From positions 1,426,001 through 1,490,000 of the forward strand of contig NZ_JACHVP010000001.1 in assembly GCF_014190775.1 (NCBI RefSeq): a stretch of DNA of 64,000 nucleotides, in the 5' to 3' direction. This document shows positions 12,101 to 22,159 of this stretch, one piece after another. How positions within the stretch are numbered: position 1 is the stretch's first letter; every line of letters begins with the position of its first letter. The position numbers and the translations under genes are program-made. The stretch is from Leifsonia aquatica (GTDB taxonomy: Bacteria > Actinomycetota > Actinomycetes > Actinomycetales > Microbacteriaceae). Under the pieces are notes generated by a model, which was not told where the DNA came from, did no database searches, and worked only from the letters and a program-made list of their open reading frames with translations.

Positions 12101-13185
12101 CAGGACGCGATCTCCTGGTACGCCGCGAAGAGCAGGCTCTGATCGGGGCCGGCGAGCACGGTCGGACGACCGATGTCGTCGAGCACGATGAAGCGCAGGA
12201 GGTTGCCGCGTGCCTTCTTGTCGCGCTGCATGGTCGCGAGGAGGGTCTGCCACCGTCCCAGCGGGAACGTGGTCGGCAACGTCAAGGACTCCAGGATGCG
12301 GCGGTGGCGGTCCACGACCTCGTCGGAGAGGCGTCCGCTCAGGCGGCCGAGCTCGGCCGCGAACACCATGCCGACGGCGACGGCCGCGCCGTGCCGCCAC
12401 TGGTAGCGCTCCGCGTGCTCGATCGCGTGACCGAGCGTGTGGCCGTAGTTGAGGATCTCGCGCAGGCCCTGCTCGGTGAAGTCCTCCCCCACCACGCGCG
12501 CCTTGATGCCGATCGAGAGCTCGACGAGCCGGCGGAACTCCGGCGAGGCGGGGTCCGTCGCGACATCCACGTCGCGTTCGATGATGTCCAGGATCTCCGG
12601 CTCGGCGATGAAGCCGTACTTCACGACCTCCCCGAACCCGGCGAGGATCTCGTTGCGACCCAGGGACGTGAGGGTGTCGAGGTCGCAGACGACCGCGGCG
12701 GGCGCGTAGAACGCACCCACGAGGTTCTTGCCCTCCGCCGTGTTGATGCCGGTCTTGCCGCCGACGGCGGCGTCCACCATCCCGAGCAGCGTGGTCGGCA
12801 CCTGGACGAGCTTCACGCCGCGCAGCCAGGTCGCGGCGGCGAAGCCGGCGAGGTCGGTCACGGCGCCCCCGCCGAAGCCGACGACGGCATCCGAGCGGGT
12901 GAAGTCGGCCTGGCCCATGATGCCCCAGAGGAAGGCGGCGACCTCCACGCGCTTCGCGGCCTCGGCATCGGGGACCTCGGCGAGGAGCACCTCGTAGCGG
13001 CCGAGCAGCGACTCGCGCAGCTCGGCGGCCGCGGCGCCCAGGGTCGGCGGGTGCACGAGGAGCACCTTGTTCACGCCGGAGCCCAGGTGGTCCGCGAGGT
13101 CGAAGCGCACGCCGCGTCCGACGACCACGGGGTACTGGTCGTCCCCCGCGACGAGGATCTCGGTGGGGGTGTCGGCGTCGGTCAT
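12100..13185 (-). CDS. aroB: 3-dehydroquinate synthase
   Basis: Converts DAHP to 3-dehydroquinate with NAD and a divalent metal. From ATG 13185 the chain is 361 residues, as expected. Visible motifs include the NAD-binding [21 protein letters not shown] and GKTGIN, and the metal-binding histidine region [12 protein letters not shown]. The start overlaps the aroK stop by 4 nt (ATGA). The reading frame continues upstream only as an Arg-rich shadow of aroK. Confidence 0.96.
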   Translation of the reverse strand: MTDADTPTEILVAGDDQYPVVVGRGVRFDLADHLGSGVNKVLLVHPPTLGAAAAELRESLLGRYEVLLAEVPDAEAAKRVEVAAFLWGIMGQADFTRSDAVVGFGGGAVTDLAGFAAATWLRGVKLVQVPTTLLGMVDAAVGGKTGINTAEGKNLVGAFYAPAAVVCDLDTLTSLGRNEILAGFGEVVKYGFIAEPEILDIIERDVDVATDPASPEFRRLVELSIGIKARVVGEDFTEQGLREILNYGHTLGHAIEHAERYQWRHGAAVAVGMVFAAELGRLSGRLSDEVVDRHRRILESLTLPTTFPLGRWQTLLATMQRDKKARGNLLRFIVLDDIGRPTVLAGPDQSLLFAAYQEIAS

Positions 13186-13679
13186 CGGTGTCCTTCCTCC
13201 TGCTCGACCCACTGGGCGATCTCCTCCACGATGGCGTCGATCGGACGGGACGAGGTGTCCGCGGTGTAGTCCGCGAGCGATGCGTACAGCTCGGCGCGGT
13301 CTGCGACGAGCCGCTTCCACGATTCGATGTCGGACACCAGCGGCCGTTTGCCGCCGGTGATCCGCTGTGCGATGGCCTCCGGCTGCACCGTGAGCAGCAC
13401 GACGCGGCGACCGGAGAGGTCGGCGCGGGTATCGAGGTCGAGCACGGCCCCGCCGCCCAGCGACACCACGCCGCCCTCGCCCAGTGCCGCGGCGACCGCC
13501 GCGCGCTCCAGGGCGCGGAAGTGCGGCTCCCCGTGATCGGCGAAGATCTCGGAGATCGGGCCGTGAGCGGCGACGACGCGCGCGTCGGTGTCGACGAACC
13601 CCAGACCGAGCCGCTTCGCGAGCCGCTTGCCCAGCCGGGTCTTGCCCGCCGCCGGCGGGCCGATCAGGACGATCGTCAC
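13182..13679 (-). CDS. aroK: shikimate kinase
   Basis: Phosphorylates shikimate. The 165-residue chain starts at GTG 13679, six bases after the aroC stop, giving VTIVLIGPPAAGKTRLGKRL. The P-loop GPPAAGKT is at once N-terminal, followed by the shikimate-binding VDTDARV and GGGAVLD motifs and the adenine-loop arginine region ITGGKRPL. Size and motifs are normal; the stop is fused with the aroB start. Confidence 0.95.
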   Translation of the reverse strand: MTIVLIGPPAAGKTRLGKRLAKRLGLGFVDTDARVVAAHGPISEIFADHGEPHFRALERAAVAAALGEGGVVSLGGGAVLDLDTRADLSGRRVVLLTVQPEAIAQRITGGKRPLVSDIESWKRLVADRAELYASLADYTADTSSRPIDAIVEEIAQWVEQEEGHR

Positions 13680-13684
13680 GGCGT

Positions 13685-14893
13685 TCAGGCGTAGGGCGCG
13701 CTGACGCGCTCGGTCGCCAGGTTCTGCGGGATGGCGTCCAGGTAGCCGCGCAGGTTGCGGGCGGTCTCGGGCAGGGAGTCTCCCCCGAACTTCTCGAGGA
13801 CCGAGTTGGCGAGCACGAGGGCGACCATCGCCTCGGCGACCACGCCGGCCGCCGGCACCGCGCAGACGTCGGAGCGCTGGTGGTGCGCCGCCGCCGCTTC
13901 GCTCGTCGCGATGTCGATGGTGCGCAGCGCGTGCGGCACGGTCGCGATGGGCTTCATGCCGGCGCGGACCCGCAGGACCGTTCCCGTGCTCATCCCGCCC
14001 TCGGTGCCGCCGGCCTTGTCGCTGGTGCGCACGATCGTGCCGTCCTCCGCGAGGAGCTCGTCGTGGGCCTCGGAGCCGCGGCGGGTGGTCGTCAGGAAGC
14101 CGTCGCCGACCTCCACGCCCTTGATGGCCTGGATGCCCATGAGCGCGGCCGCGAGCTGGCCGTCGAGCCGGCGGTCCCAGTGGACGTGCGAGCCGAGTCC
14201 GGGCGGGACGCCGTACGCGAGCACCTCGACGACGCCGCCGAGGGTGTCGCCGTCCTTGTGGGCGGCGTCGACCTCGGCCACCATCCGCTCGGACGTGGCG
14301 GGGTCGAAGCACCGCAGCGGATCGGCGTCGAGCGTGTCGACATCGGAGGGCGTCGGCAGCGGCGATCCCTCCGGGACGCGCACGGGACCGATCGACAGCG
14401 TGTGGCTGACCAGGGTGATCCCCAGCTCGGCGAGGAACGAGCGCGCGATGGCGCCGAGGGCGACGCGCGCAGCGGTCTCCCGGGCGCTCGCGCGCTCCAG
14501 GACCGGGCGAGCCTCGTCGAACCCGTACTTCTGCATCCCGACCAGGTCGGCGTGTCCGGGACGGGGACGCGTCAGCGCCGCGCCGCGACCGCCGGCGAGC
14601 TTCTCGGGCTCGACCGGCTCGGCGCTCATCACGTCGACCCACTTGGGCCACTCCGTGTTGCCGATGCGCAGGGCGATGGGGCTGCCGAGGGTGGAGCCGT
14701 GGCGGACGCCGCCGGAGATGTCGAGCGCGTCCTGCTCGAACTTCATCCGCGCGCCGCGACCATAGCCGAGCTTGCGGCGGGCCAGGTCGGCGCGGATGGC
14801 GTCGAGCGAGACCGGGACCCCGGCAGGGAGACCCTCCAGGACGGCGATGAGTTCGGGGCCGTGGGATTCCCCGGCCGTGAGCCAACGAAGCAT
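13685..14893 (-). CDS. aroC: chorismate synthase
   Basis: Last common step to chorismate, using reduced FMN. From ATG 14893 the protein has 402 residues and begins [20 protein letters not shown], the classic AroC opening. The [11 protein letters not shown] arginine motif and the [17 protein letters not shown] and [17 protein letters not shown] signatures are all present. An earlier in-frame ATG exists far upstream, but that segment is a shadow of aroE. About 50 nt of non-coding sequence separate it from aroE. Confidence 0.96.
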   Translation of the reverse strand: MLRWLTAGESHGPELIAVLEGLPAGVPVSLDAIRADLARRKLGYGRGARMKFEQDALDISGGVRHGSTLGSPIALRIGNTEWPKWVDVMSAEPVEPEKLAGGRGAALTRPRPGHADLVGMQKYGFDEARPVLERASARETAARVALGAIARSFLAELGITLVSHTLSIGPVRVPEGSPLPTPSDVDTLDADPLRCFDPATSERMVAEVDAAHKDGDTLGGVVEVLAYGVPPGLGSHVHWDRRLDGQLAAALMGIQAIKGVEVGDGFLTTTRRGSEAHDELLAEDGTIVRTSDKAGGTEGGMSTGTVLRVRAGMKPIATVPHALRTIDIATSEAAAAHHQRSDVCAVPAAGVVAEAMVALVLANSVLEKFGGDSLPETARNLRGYLDAIPQNLATERVSAPYA

Positions 14894-14943
14894 GCTTCGA
14901 TTGTGGCACAGCGACCGGGGGCGTCCGCGCCCTGTGACGGCGG

Positions 14944-16089
14944 TCAGGCCTCCAGCGGAACGCCCGCCGCGTCGATCCCGGCCGCGTCGAGCATCGCCGC
15001 GAGCACGGCATCCTCGTCGGCCAGAGGCTCCAGCGGATCGCCGGACACGAAGATCCGCACCTGCAGGAGCGCCTGGTGCACCAGCATCGAGAGCCCGGAG
15101 ACGACCGTGCCGCCGACCGCGCCCCACGCCGATGCCAGCGGGGTCGGCCACGGCTCGTACGCCACGTCGAGCAGGACGGCCCGGCGCCGGGTGGAGTCGG
15201 TGTAGAGCACCTCGGGACGCGTACCGCCCGGGAGGGTGCTGATGACGAGCTCCGGGATGTCGAGCGAGCGGTCCGCCTGGGCGAGCGAGCGCAGGCGCAC
15301 CATGAGGCCGAGCTCGTGGGCCAGCGGCTCGAGCCAGACGCTGCGCGTGAGGTCGCGCACGTGCACGTCCACCCGCTCCGCGCCCAGCTCCGCCGCGGCC
15401 ACGAGGGCGGACGCCGCGGTCGCTCCGCCGCCCAGGATGTGGACGTGGTGGGCGGACGCCACTCCGGCGCCGGCGAGGGCGCGGACGATGCCCGCCACAT
15501 CCGTGTTGAAGCCGCGAACGGACTCCCCGTCGAAGAGGACGGTGTTGGCGGCCCCGGTCTGCTCCGCCACCCGGTCGATCTCGGTGAGCAGCGGGAGCAC
15601 CGCCTTCTTGAGCGGCATGGTGAGGGACAGGCCGCGCCACTCCTCCCCCAGTCCGTCGACGAAGTCGGCCAGGGCATCTTCGGTCACTTCGATGGGCTCG
15701 TAGGACCAGTCGAGACCCAGGACGCCGTACGCGGCCTTCTGTAGCGCCGGTGACTTCGAGTGCGCGATGGGCGAACCGAGCACGGCCAGCGCGAGGGGCT
15801 TCGGCCGCGCCGCCTTCTTCGCCGCGGCGGGCGCCTTCTTCGCGGGAGCGGGCGCGGGCTCGGGTTCGGGCACCGCGACCGCCTCCGGCTCGGCGTCTGC
15901 GGGCTCTTCCCGCTCTTCGGCCGCCTCCGCCTCGGCGACCGCGGCCTCTTCGGCCTGAGCCTCACGCTCGGCCTCGACGAGGGCGGCGATCGACGCCTCG
16001 GCGCCGGCCTCCGAGACACCGTCTTCGAGCGACACCTCGGCGTCCGGCGTCTCTTCGGGCTCGCGGGGGGTCTGCGGGGTGTCACTCAT
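14944..16089 (-). CDS. aroE: shikimate dehydrogenase with long acidic N-terminal extension
   Basis: Reduces 3-dehydroshikimate with NADPH. The enzyme domain begins near residue 99 ([16 protein letters not shown]), with catalytic K161 in SLTMPLKK and D197 in NTD, and the nucleotide-binding [12 protein letters not shown]. The catalytic part alone (~280 residues) is of normal size. Residues 1-98 are an unusual low-complexity tail: Glu/Ala-rich to ~70, then Pro/Ala, then a basic [15 protein letters not shown] segment at 82-96. The extension is probably real because its ATG overlaps the mltG stop by 8 nt, the coupling seen throughout this operon. The role of the tail is unknown. Confidence 0.92.
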   Translation of the reverse strand: MSDTPQTPREPEETPDAEVSLEDGVSEAGAEASIAALVEAEREAQAEEAAVAEAEAAEEREEPADAEPEAVAVPEPEPAPAPAKKAPAAAKKAARPKPLALAVLGSPIAHSKSPALQKAAYGVLGLDWSYEPIEVTEDALADFVDGLGEEWRGLSLTMPLKKAVLPLLTEIDRVAEQTGAANTVLFDGESVRGFNTDVAGIVRALAGAGVASAHHVHILGGGATAASALVAAAELGAERVDVHVRDLTRSVWLEPLAHELGLMVRLRSLAQADRSLDIPELVISTLPGGTRPEVLYTDSTRRRAVLLDVAYEPWPTPLASAWGAVGGTVVSGLSMLVHQALLQVRIFVSGDPLEPLADEDAVLAAMLDAAGIDAAGVPLEA

Positions 16090-17575
16090 AGCCGGGGTTG
16101 TCCTTCATCCATTGCTGCCATTTCGCCACCGCGGCCTCGTGCTCGGCCTCGGTGGTCGAGAAGATGGTCTCGCCGGTCTCGAGGTTCCACGTCACGAAGA
16201 ACATCCACGGGCCGTCCGCCGGGTGCACGACCGCGTTGATCGCGAGGTCGCCCGGGTTCGAGATGGGCCCGACCGGCAAGCCGGGGTGCACATAGGTGTT
16301 GTAGGGGTTGCTCGCGTCCGCGCGCTCCGCGTCCGTCGTCTCCACGCGGTGCGTGTTGCCCGTGCCGTACGCCACCGTCGCGTCGGACTGCAGATCCCAG
16401 CCCTGCGCGATGCGGTTGAGGAACACCCGCGCCACCTTGGGATAGTCGTCCTTCAGGCCGGCTTCACGCTGGACGATGGACGCGAGCACGACCGTGTTCC
16501 ATCGGTCAGCGGGTGCCACCCCCGCGGCGTCGAGCGACTGGAACATCCGGTCGACCATGGTCTTGATCGCATCGTGCGCCGTGGTCCCGGGGGCGAACGT
16601 ATAGGTCGCTGGGAAGAGGAAGCCCTCGAGGGTCTTCGCCTCCGCGGGCAGTCCGTAGTCGGCGGGATTCGCAGCGGCCGCCTGCAGATCGGCCAGCGGG
16701 ATCTTCGTCGCGTCGGACACCGTCTGGAGGATGTCGACCTCGGCCGTCCCCTCGGGGATGACGGCCGTGTTCTCGACGCGGTTCGCCGTGTCCTGCAGAG
16801 CGATGAGCGCAGCGTTCGCACTCATCTGCTTCTTCATCTTGAACACGCCCGGCTGGAACTCCGGCTCGGGCTTCTGACGCAGCAGCAGGGAGTAGAACGC
16901 ATCGTAGGACTTGGTGACGCCCGCCTTATGGAGGTTCGTGGCGATGTCCGACCCGGTGTCGCCCGAGACGATGCTGAACATCACCTCGCCGGTGCCGTCC
17001 CCGGCGTAGTCGTCGTCCTTCGGCGTGAGGGCGTTGACCAGCTGCGCCACCTGAGGCTGGAAGATCGAGTACGCCACGGCCACCATGCCGCCGAGGATCC
17101 CCACGATGACGACCACGACCACGAGGGGCTTGATCCAGCGGCGCTTGCGCTTCGGCTCGGCGTGCGAGAGATAGTTCTGCTGCCGCCAGGCGAGAGGCGA
17201 CTCCCCCGTCGACGGTGCGGGATCGTCGGATTCCGGCTCGCTTCCGAGCGCGCCGAAGAGGACGCGGGCGGGATGATCGGCCTCGACGTCATCCGAGCCG
17301 TGACGGACGGCAGCGCCCACTGTCTCGCGCTCGGGCTGCTCGACGCGTGCGATGGGTCCGGTGATCACCGAGTCGAAGTCGAGACGGTCGAGCGCGTCGC
17401 GGTGGTCGGCCTCCGGAGCGGGCACGTCCTCGTGCGGCAGCGGCTGCTCGGTCTCGCCGCTCTCATCGGCGCCGCGCGCCTCCCGGGCCGCCCGCGCTTC
17501 GCGACGGGTCATCGGCTGCCGGTTGACGGCCGGGAAGACGGGGGGTTCCGGTCGATCCTCGGGGTTCTTCGACAA
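16082..17575 (-). CDS. mltG: endolytic transglycosylase MltG
   Basis: Cleaves nascent glycan strands and is thought to release peptidoglycan chains. The 497-residue chain has a ~148-residue charged, disordered cytoplasmic N-terminus, one transmembrane helix at about 149-171, then the extracellular YceG domain with LEGFLFPATYTF (catalytic glutamate region), ASIVQREAG, VFLNRIAQGW and the C-terminal NPYNTYVHPGLPVGPI motif. Its start lies 2 nt beyond the ruvX stop; its stop overlaps aroE. The long cytoplasmic region is common in actinobacterial MltG. Confidence 0.93.
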   Translation of the reverse strand: MSKNPEDRPEPPVFPAVNRQPMTRREARAAREARGADESGETEQPLPHEDVPAPEADHRDALDRLDFDSVITGPIARVEQPERETVGAAVRHGSDDVEADHPARVLFGALGSEPESDDPAPSTGESPLAWRQQNYLSHAEPKRKRRWIKPLVVVVVIVGILGGMVAVAYSIFQPQVAQLVNALTPKDDDYAGDGTGEVMFSIVSGDTGSDIATNLHKAGVTKSYDAFYSLLLRQKPEPEFQPGVFKMKKQMSANAALIALQDTANRVENTAVIPEGTAEVDILQTVSDATKIPLADLQAAAANPADYGLPAEAKTLEGFLFPATYTFAPGTTAHDAIKTMVDRMFQSLDAAGVAPADRWNTVVLASIVQREAGLKDDYPKVARVFLNRIAQGWDLQSDATVAYGTGNTHRVETTDAERADASNPYNTYVHPGLPVGPISNPGDLAINAVVHPADGPWMFFVTWNLETGETIFSTTEAEHEAAVAKWQQWMKDNPGYE

Positions 17576-17577
17576 GC

Positions 17578-18045
17578 TCAGGGTCCAATGCTCGATTCGA
17601 CGGGTTGGCCCGGCGGGCGGCCGGAGGCGCGCTCCGCGTCGAGGGCATGCTGCAAAATTATCGTGGCGGCCACCTGATCCACCACCGGACGCGCGCTTTT
17701 CGAGTTCTTGCCGGACGCGCGGAGGGCCGAATGGGCCGACACGGTCGACAGCCGTTCGTCGACGAGGCGGACCGGGACGTCGAGCTCGGCGTCCAGTGCC
17801 TCGGCGAATGCCACCGCGTCCTCGGTGGACGCGGTACGCGCGCCCGAGAGCGCCAACGGCAACCCGACGATAATCTCGAAAACTCCGAGTTCAGTCACAA
17901 TGTCGGCGATTCTCCGCCGATCCGCAGTGTCTTCGGAGCGGGCGACCGTCTCCACCGGCGTCGCGATCATGCCGTGCGGGTCGGACCGGCTGACGCCGAT
18001 CCGCACCTTGCCGACGTCGATGCCGAGCCGGACACCGGTGCGCAT
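17578..18045 (-). CDS. ruvX: YqgF/RuvX-type nuclease-fold protein
   Basis: A 155-residue RNase H-fold protein of the YqgF family, linked to 16S rRNA 5' maturation and annotated as a Holliday junction resolvase. It opens with RLGIDVGKVRIGVS (first acidic residue D in GIDVG). The VGLPLALSG and LVDERLST motifs carry the second conserved acid, and VDQVAATIILQ the last. It sits 4 nt after alaS and 2 nt before mltG, the standard actinobacterial order. Confidence 0.93.
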   Translation of the reverse strand: MRTGVRLGIDVGKVRIGVSRSDPHGMIATPVETVARSEDTADRRRIADIVTELGVFEIIVGLPLALSGARTASTEDAVAFAEALDAELDVPVRLVDERLSTVSAHSALRASGKNSKSARPVVDQVAATIILQHALDAERASGRPPGQPVESSIGP

Positions 18046-18049
18046 CCGG

Positions 18050-20707
18050 CTATCCGATCGCCGAGACGACCGCGCTCAGCGCCGCCGGGATGGCGGTCGC
18101 GTCCGTGCCGCCGCCCTGCGCGAGGTCGGCCTTGCCGCCGCCTCCACCGCCGAGCACTCCGGCCGCCGTCTTCGCCAGCGCACCGGCGTTCGCGCCCGCG
18201 TCACGAGCCGCCTGGTTGGTCGCCACGATCACGACCGGCTTGCCACCCGCCTGCGCGGCCAGCGCCACGACGGCCGGGTCCGAACCCAGTCGCTCGCGGA
18301 CCGTGGTCACGAGGAGACGGAGGTCGTCGGCCGATCCCAGCGTGCCCGCGTCCTCGGCCACGACCGTGAGGGTGCCGCGACGCGACGACGACTCGATGAG
18401 CGCGGGCACCTTGTCGAGCACCGCGCGCGCCTCGAACGCCTGGATCCGCTTCTCCGCCGCCTTCAGGTTCGCCAGCAGGTCGGCGATCTTCTCGGGGAGC
18501 TGCTCACGCGGCGTCTTCAAGGTGCCGGAGAGCTGCGAGACGATCGTGCGCTCGACGGCGAGGTCGCGGAAGGCCTCGAGACCGACGAGCGACTCGACCC
18601 GGCGGTTCGTCGAGCCGACGGACGACTCGCTGACGAGGTTGATCATCCCGATCTCCGCGCTCGTGGCCACGTGCGTTCCCGCGCAGAGCTCGCGCGACCA
18701 GGGCCCGCCGATGTCCACGACGCGGACGACGTCGCCGTACTTCTCGCCGAAGAGGGCCATCGCCCCCAGCGACTTCGCCTCGTCGAGCGGCAGCTCGCGT
18801 GTCGACACCTCGAGGTTCTGGCGGATCGCGTTGTTCGAGATCTCCTCGATCTCGCTGCGCGTCTCGGGCGAGAGCGCCTGGTTCCAGGAGAAGTCGAGGC
18901 GCAGGTAGCCGGCCTTGTTGTACGAACCGGACTGGTGAGCGTTCGAGCCGAGCACCTGGCGCAGCGCCGCGTGGATGATGTGCGTGCCGGAGTGCGCCTG
19001 GCGCGCCCCACGGCGGTACTCGTGGTCGACGAGGCTCGTCGCCGGCGCACCGACCCCGACCTCGCCGCTGCGGACGAGCACCTTGTGGCTGATCAGACCC
19101 TTGACCGGCTTCTGCACGTCGAGGACCTCGAGCTCGTAGCCCGGTCCCACGATCGTGCCCGCGTCGGCGTCCTGACCGCCGGACTCGGCGTAGAGCGCGG
19201 TCGCCCCGAGGATGATCTCGCCCACCTGGCCCTCGACGGCCTTGTTCACCGAGTTGCCGTCGACGATGAGGCCGAGCACGCTCGACTCCGTCTCGAGCTC
19301 GGTGTAGCCGGTGAAGACCGTCTCGCCCTGAGCGCGGAAGGCGCTGTAGACCGAGAGGTCGGCCAGTGCGGTCTTCTTCGCCTTGGCATCGGCCTTCGCC
19401 CGCGAGCGCTGGTCCGCCATCAGGGTGTCGAAGGCGGCGCGGTCGACGCTCAGGCCGGCCTCCTCCGCCATCTCGAGCGTGAGGTCGATCGGGAAGCCGT
19501 AGGTGTCGTGGAGCAGGAACGCGGTGTCGCCCGCGAGCTGCTTCTTGCCGGCGTTGCGCGTGTTCGAGACCGCGGTGTCGAGGATGCTCGTGCCCGCGGC
19601 CAGGGTGCGGAGGAAGGTCTCCTCCTCGGCGTAGGCCAGCTGGGAGACGCGGTCGAACTCGGTCGCGACCTCGGGATACGCCGCCTTCATCGCGTCGCGG
19701 GAGGCCGGGAACAGCTCCGGGAAGGTCGCTGCCTCGACGCCGAGGAGGCGCATCGCGCGCACCGTGCGGCGCAGGAGGCGGCGGAGGACGTAGCCGCGGC
19801 CCTCGTTCGACGGCGTCACGCCGTCGACCATGAGCATCAGCGCGCTGCGGACGTGATCGGCCACGACGCGCAGCCGGACGTCGTCCTCGTGCGCCTCGTT
19901 GCCGTAGGGCTTCTCGGCCAGCTGGGCGGCACGGTCCAAGACCGGTCGCACCTGGTCGATCTCGTACATGTTGTCGACGCCCTGCTTGATGAACGCAACG
20001 CGCTCCAGGCCCATGCCGGTGTCGATGTTCTTCTTCGGCAGGTCGCCGAGGATCTCGAAGTCCTTCTTGCCGTCGCCCTCGCCGCGGAGGTACTGCATGA
20101 AGACGAGGTTCCAGATCTCGACGTAGCGGTCGTCGTCGGTCGCCGGGCCGCCGTCGATGCCGTACGCCGGGCCGCGGTCGAAGAAGATCTCGGAGCAGGG
20201 GCCTGCCGGTCCGGGCTGGCCGGTCGACCAGTAGTTGGTGTCCTTGCCGAGGCCCTGGATGCGCTCCGGCGGGAGGGTGGAGACGCGGCCCCAGATCTCG
20301 CGGGCTTCGTCGTCGTCCTCGTAGACGGTGACCCAGAGGTCCTTCGGGTCGAAGCCGAGGCCGCCCTCGTCCTCCGAGGTGGTCAGCAGGTCCCAGGCGA
20401 AGGTGATCGCCTGTTCCTTGAAGTAGTCGCCGAAGGAGAAGTTGCCGCACATCTGGAAGAACGTGCCATGGCGCGGCGTCTTGCCGACCTCGTCGATGTC
20501 CAGGGTGCGGATGCACTTCTGCACGCTGGTCGCCCGCGGGAACGGCGCCGGCACCACACCGGTCAGGTACGGAACGAACGGCACCATCCCGGCCACGGTG
20601 AAGAGCAGCGACGGGTCGTCACTGACGAGGGAGGCGGACGGGACGACGGTGTGGCCGCGCTGCGCGAAGAAGTCGAGCCAGCGGCGGTGGATTTCAGCGG
20701 TCTGCAT
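18050..20707 (-). CDS. alaS: alanyl-tRNA synthetase
   Basis: Charges tRNA-Ala. The 885-residue protein is full length: catalytic domain (~1-260, opening RRWLDFFAQRGHTVVPSASL), tRNA-recognition domain, editing domain with SGTHIIHAALRQVLG and LCAGTHV (zinc/editing His-Cys sites), and C-terminal oligomerisation region with the Gly-rich GGGGGGKADLAQGGG motif near the end. It leads the ruvX-mltG-aro series with short gaps. Confidence 0.97.
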   Translation of the reverse strand: MQTAEIHRRWLDFFAQRGHTVVPSASLVSDDPSLLFTVAGMVPFVPYLTGVVPAPFPRATSVQKCIRTLDIDEVGKTPRHGTFFQMCGNFSFGDYFKEQAITFAWDLLTTSEDEGGLGFDPKDLWVTVYEDDDEAREIWGRVSTLPPERIQGLGKDTNYWSTGQPGPAGPCSEIFFDRGPAYGIDGGPATDDDRYVEIWNLVFMQYLRGEGDGKKDFEILGDLPKKNIDTGMGLERVAFIKQGVDNMYEIDQVRPVLDRAAQLAEKPYGNEAHEDDVRLRVVADHVRSALMLMVDGVTPSNEGRGYVLRRLLRRTVRAMRLLGVEAATFPELFPASRDAMKAAYPEVATEFDRVSQLAYAEEETFLRTLAAGTSILDTAVSNTRNAGKKQLAGDTAFLLHDTYGFPIDLTLEMAEEAGLSVDRAAFDTLMADQRSRAKADAKAKKTALADLSVYSAFRAQGETVFTGYTELETESSVLGLIVDGNSVNKAVEGQVGEIILGATALYAESGGQDADAGTIVGPGYELEVLDVQKPVKGLISHKVLVRSGEVGVGAPATSLVDHEYRRGARQAHSGTHIIHAALRQVLGSNAHQSGSYNKAGYLRLDFSWNQALSPETRSEIEEISNNAIRQNLEVSTRELPLDEAKSLGAMALFGEKYGDVVRVVDIGGPWSRELCAGTHVATSAEIGMINLVSESSVGSTNRRVESLVGLEAFRDLAVERTIVSQLSGTLKTPREQLPEKIADLLANLKAAEKRIQAFEARAVLDKVPALIESSSRRGTLTVVAEDAGTLGSADDLRLLVTTVRERLGSDPAVVALAAQAGGKPVVIVATNQAARDAGANAGALAKTAAGVLGGGGGGKADLAQGGGTDATAIPAALSAVVSAIG

Positions 20708-20752
20708 GGGTTCCGGTCGGTCGAAGCTGCGGGGGTGGGTGGTGGGCGCTGG

Positions 20753-20944
20753 TCAGTCGCCGTCGATCGCGGAGCGGATCTCCGCCTCGCGCTGCCGGTA
20801 GCCGTCCGAGACGGCCTCGCCGAAGTCGCGCGCCTTGCGGTCGAGCGAGCTGAAGAACTCCCGACCCTTCGCAGTCTCGTTGACCTGGTGGGCGACGGCG
20901 AAGCCGATGCCCACGCCGACGAGGAGCCACAGGAAACTCTTCAT
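20753..20944 (-). CDS. small single-pass membrane protein (63 aa)
   Basis: A 63-residue protein with one N-terminal transmembrane helix (about 3-19, SFLWLLVGVGIGFAVAH) and a charged helical C-terminus, similar in layout to YtxH-like proteins. It lies between alaS and the DUF948 gene on the same strand, 45 nt upstream of alaS. Homologues in this position are common in actinobacteria but have no known function. The coding call rests on the TM-plus-charged-tail pattern and its conserved place. Confidence 0.72.
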   Translation of the reverse strand: MKSFLWLLVGVGIGFAVAHQVNETAKGREFFSSLDRKARDFGEAVSDGYRQREAEIRSAIDGD

Positions 20945-21022
20945 TGCTGTTCTTCCCTCCGTGTCCGGTGCGCGAGCACACCTGAACGAGTCTAATGGCA
21001 GGGGGCGCAGACGGGGGCGGCT

Positions 21023-21418
21023 CTACTTCGAGCGCGCGCGCCGGCTCCCCCGAGCGCCGCCGGCGGCCCCGAAGGCCGCCTTCACCGCGGCGCTGAACCC
21101 GGCCAGCTTGATGAGCGGCCCGCCAACGGTCGCCGCGAAGAGCGAGACGAGGGCGGACACGTTCCCGGTCACGTCGGCGACGTTCTTGGTGATCACATCG
21201 ACCCGGGCGAGCTGTTTGTTGGTCTCCCGGATCGTCGTGGCCGTCTCGTCCAGGATGGGCGTGATCCCGTCGCTGGCGTCTTTGATCGAGTCGCGGGTCT
21301 GGTCGAGCACCCGGCCGAACTTGAGCAGCGGCACGGCGATGAAGCCGACGAGGACGGCGAACACGCCCGCCGCGATGAGTCCTGCGATGTCGCCACCAGA
21401 CACGAGTCGTCCTTCCAT
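21023..21418 (-). CDS. DUF948-like membrane protein
   Basis: A 131-residue protein with an N-terminal transmembrane helix (about 10-32, AGLIAAGVFAVLVGFIAVPLL), then an amphipathic region rich in Asp/Thr/Val (DQTRDSIKDASDGITPILDETATTI) that looks coiled-coil, and a basic Gly/Ala/Arg tail. This is the DUF948 pattern; such proteins commonly precede alaS in actinobacteria. The function is unknown, with structural roles at the membrane suspected. A GTG six codons in (VSGGDIAG) is an alternative start. Confidence 0.78.
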   Translation of the reverse strand: MEGRLVSGGDIAGLIAAGVFAVLVGFIAVPLLKFGRVLDQTRDSIKDASDGITPILDETATTIRETNKQLARVDVITKNVADVTGNVSALVSLFAATVGGPLIKLAGFSAAVKAAFGAAGGARGSRRARSK

Positions 21419-21484
21419 TCCGCCACCGGCATACTCGACAAGCGTAGCCCCGCTCCAGCGCCTGTCCAGCGCCGGGGACGACGA

Positions 21485-21516
21485 AACGGGGCCGCGGCCG
21501 AAGCCACGACCCCGTT
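21485..21516 (-). terminator. rpsD terminator-like hairpin with UUCG loop
   Basis: On the minus strand the sequence folds into a continuous 14-bp stem closed by a UUCG tetraloop. Two of its pairs are G-U and exist only in the minus-strand RNA. It lies ~20 bases beyond the rpsD stop and is followed by UUUCGUC. This position, loop and strand bias make a terminator the best reading, although the U-tract is short. Confidence 0.72.
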
Positions 21517-21535
21517 CCGGGAGTCTCGCGGAGCC

Positions 21536-22159
21536 TTAGCGGGCCGCGTAGTACTCGACGACCAGCTGGACCTCACAGGTCACGGGGACCTCGGCGCGCT
21601 TCGGGCGACGCTCGAGGCGGGCCTGGAGCTTGTCGATCTCGACGTCGAGGTAGGCCGGGACCTTGGGCAGGACGTCGACGTGTCCGCCGGCGGCCGCGAC
21701 CTGGAAGGGCTCGGTGCCCTCGGAACGGGCCTTGACGTGGATGAGCTGACCCGGCTTCACGCGGAAGGAGGGGCGGTCCACGATCTTGCCGTCGACGAGG
21801 ATGTGGCGGTGCACGACGAACTGGCGGGCCTGCGAGATCGTGCGGGCGAAGCCGGCGCGGAGCACGAGCGCGTCGAGACGCATCTCGAGGAGCTCGACCA
21901 GGTTCTCACCGGTCAGGCCCTGGGTGCGGCGGGCCTCTTCGAAGGCGATGCGGAGCTGCTTCTCGCGGATGCCGTACTGGGCGCGCAGACGCTGCTTCTC
22001 GCGCAGACGCACGGCGTAGTCGGAGTCGGCCTTGCGCTTGGTGCGGCCGTGCTCACCGGGGGCGTACGGGCGCTTCTCGAGGTAGCGCGCGGCCTTCGGG
22101 GTGAGCGCGATGCCGAGGGCACGCGACTCGCGGGTCTTGCTGCGGGAACGTGAAGACAC
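21536..22159 (-). CDS. rpsD: 30S ribosomal protein S4
   Basis: Primary 16S rRNA-binding protein that nucleates 30S assembly. The 207-residue chain has the basic N-terminal domain and the S4 RNA-binding motif SQARQFVVHRHILVDGKIV in its second half. The N-terminus lacks the four zinc-binding cysteines, so it is the zinc-free (C-minus) form. GTG start with a clear AAAGGAAA ribosome-binding site. It stands alone here rather than with the rpsM-rpsK-rpoA operon, as is usual in this family of actinobacteria. Confidence 0.97.
   Translation of the reverse strand: MSSRSRSKTRESRALGIALTPKAARYLEKRPYAPGEHGRTKRKADSDYAVRLREKQRLRAQYGIREKQLRIAFEEARRTQGLTGENLVELLEMRLDALVLRAGFARTISQARQFVVHRHILVDGKIVDRPSFRVKPGQLIHVKARSEGTEPFQVAAAGGHVDVLPKVPAYLDVEIDKLQARLERRPKRAEVPVTCEVQLVVEYYAAR

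Noticed and set aside
17708-20995. 1095-codon open frame on the plus strand opposite alaS
   Set aside because: Arg/Asp/Leu/Val-rich with no recognisable domain; it mirrors codon positions of alaS and ruvX. Same explanation for the long plus-strand frames opposite carB (2436-4778) and rel/secDF (26635-30732).
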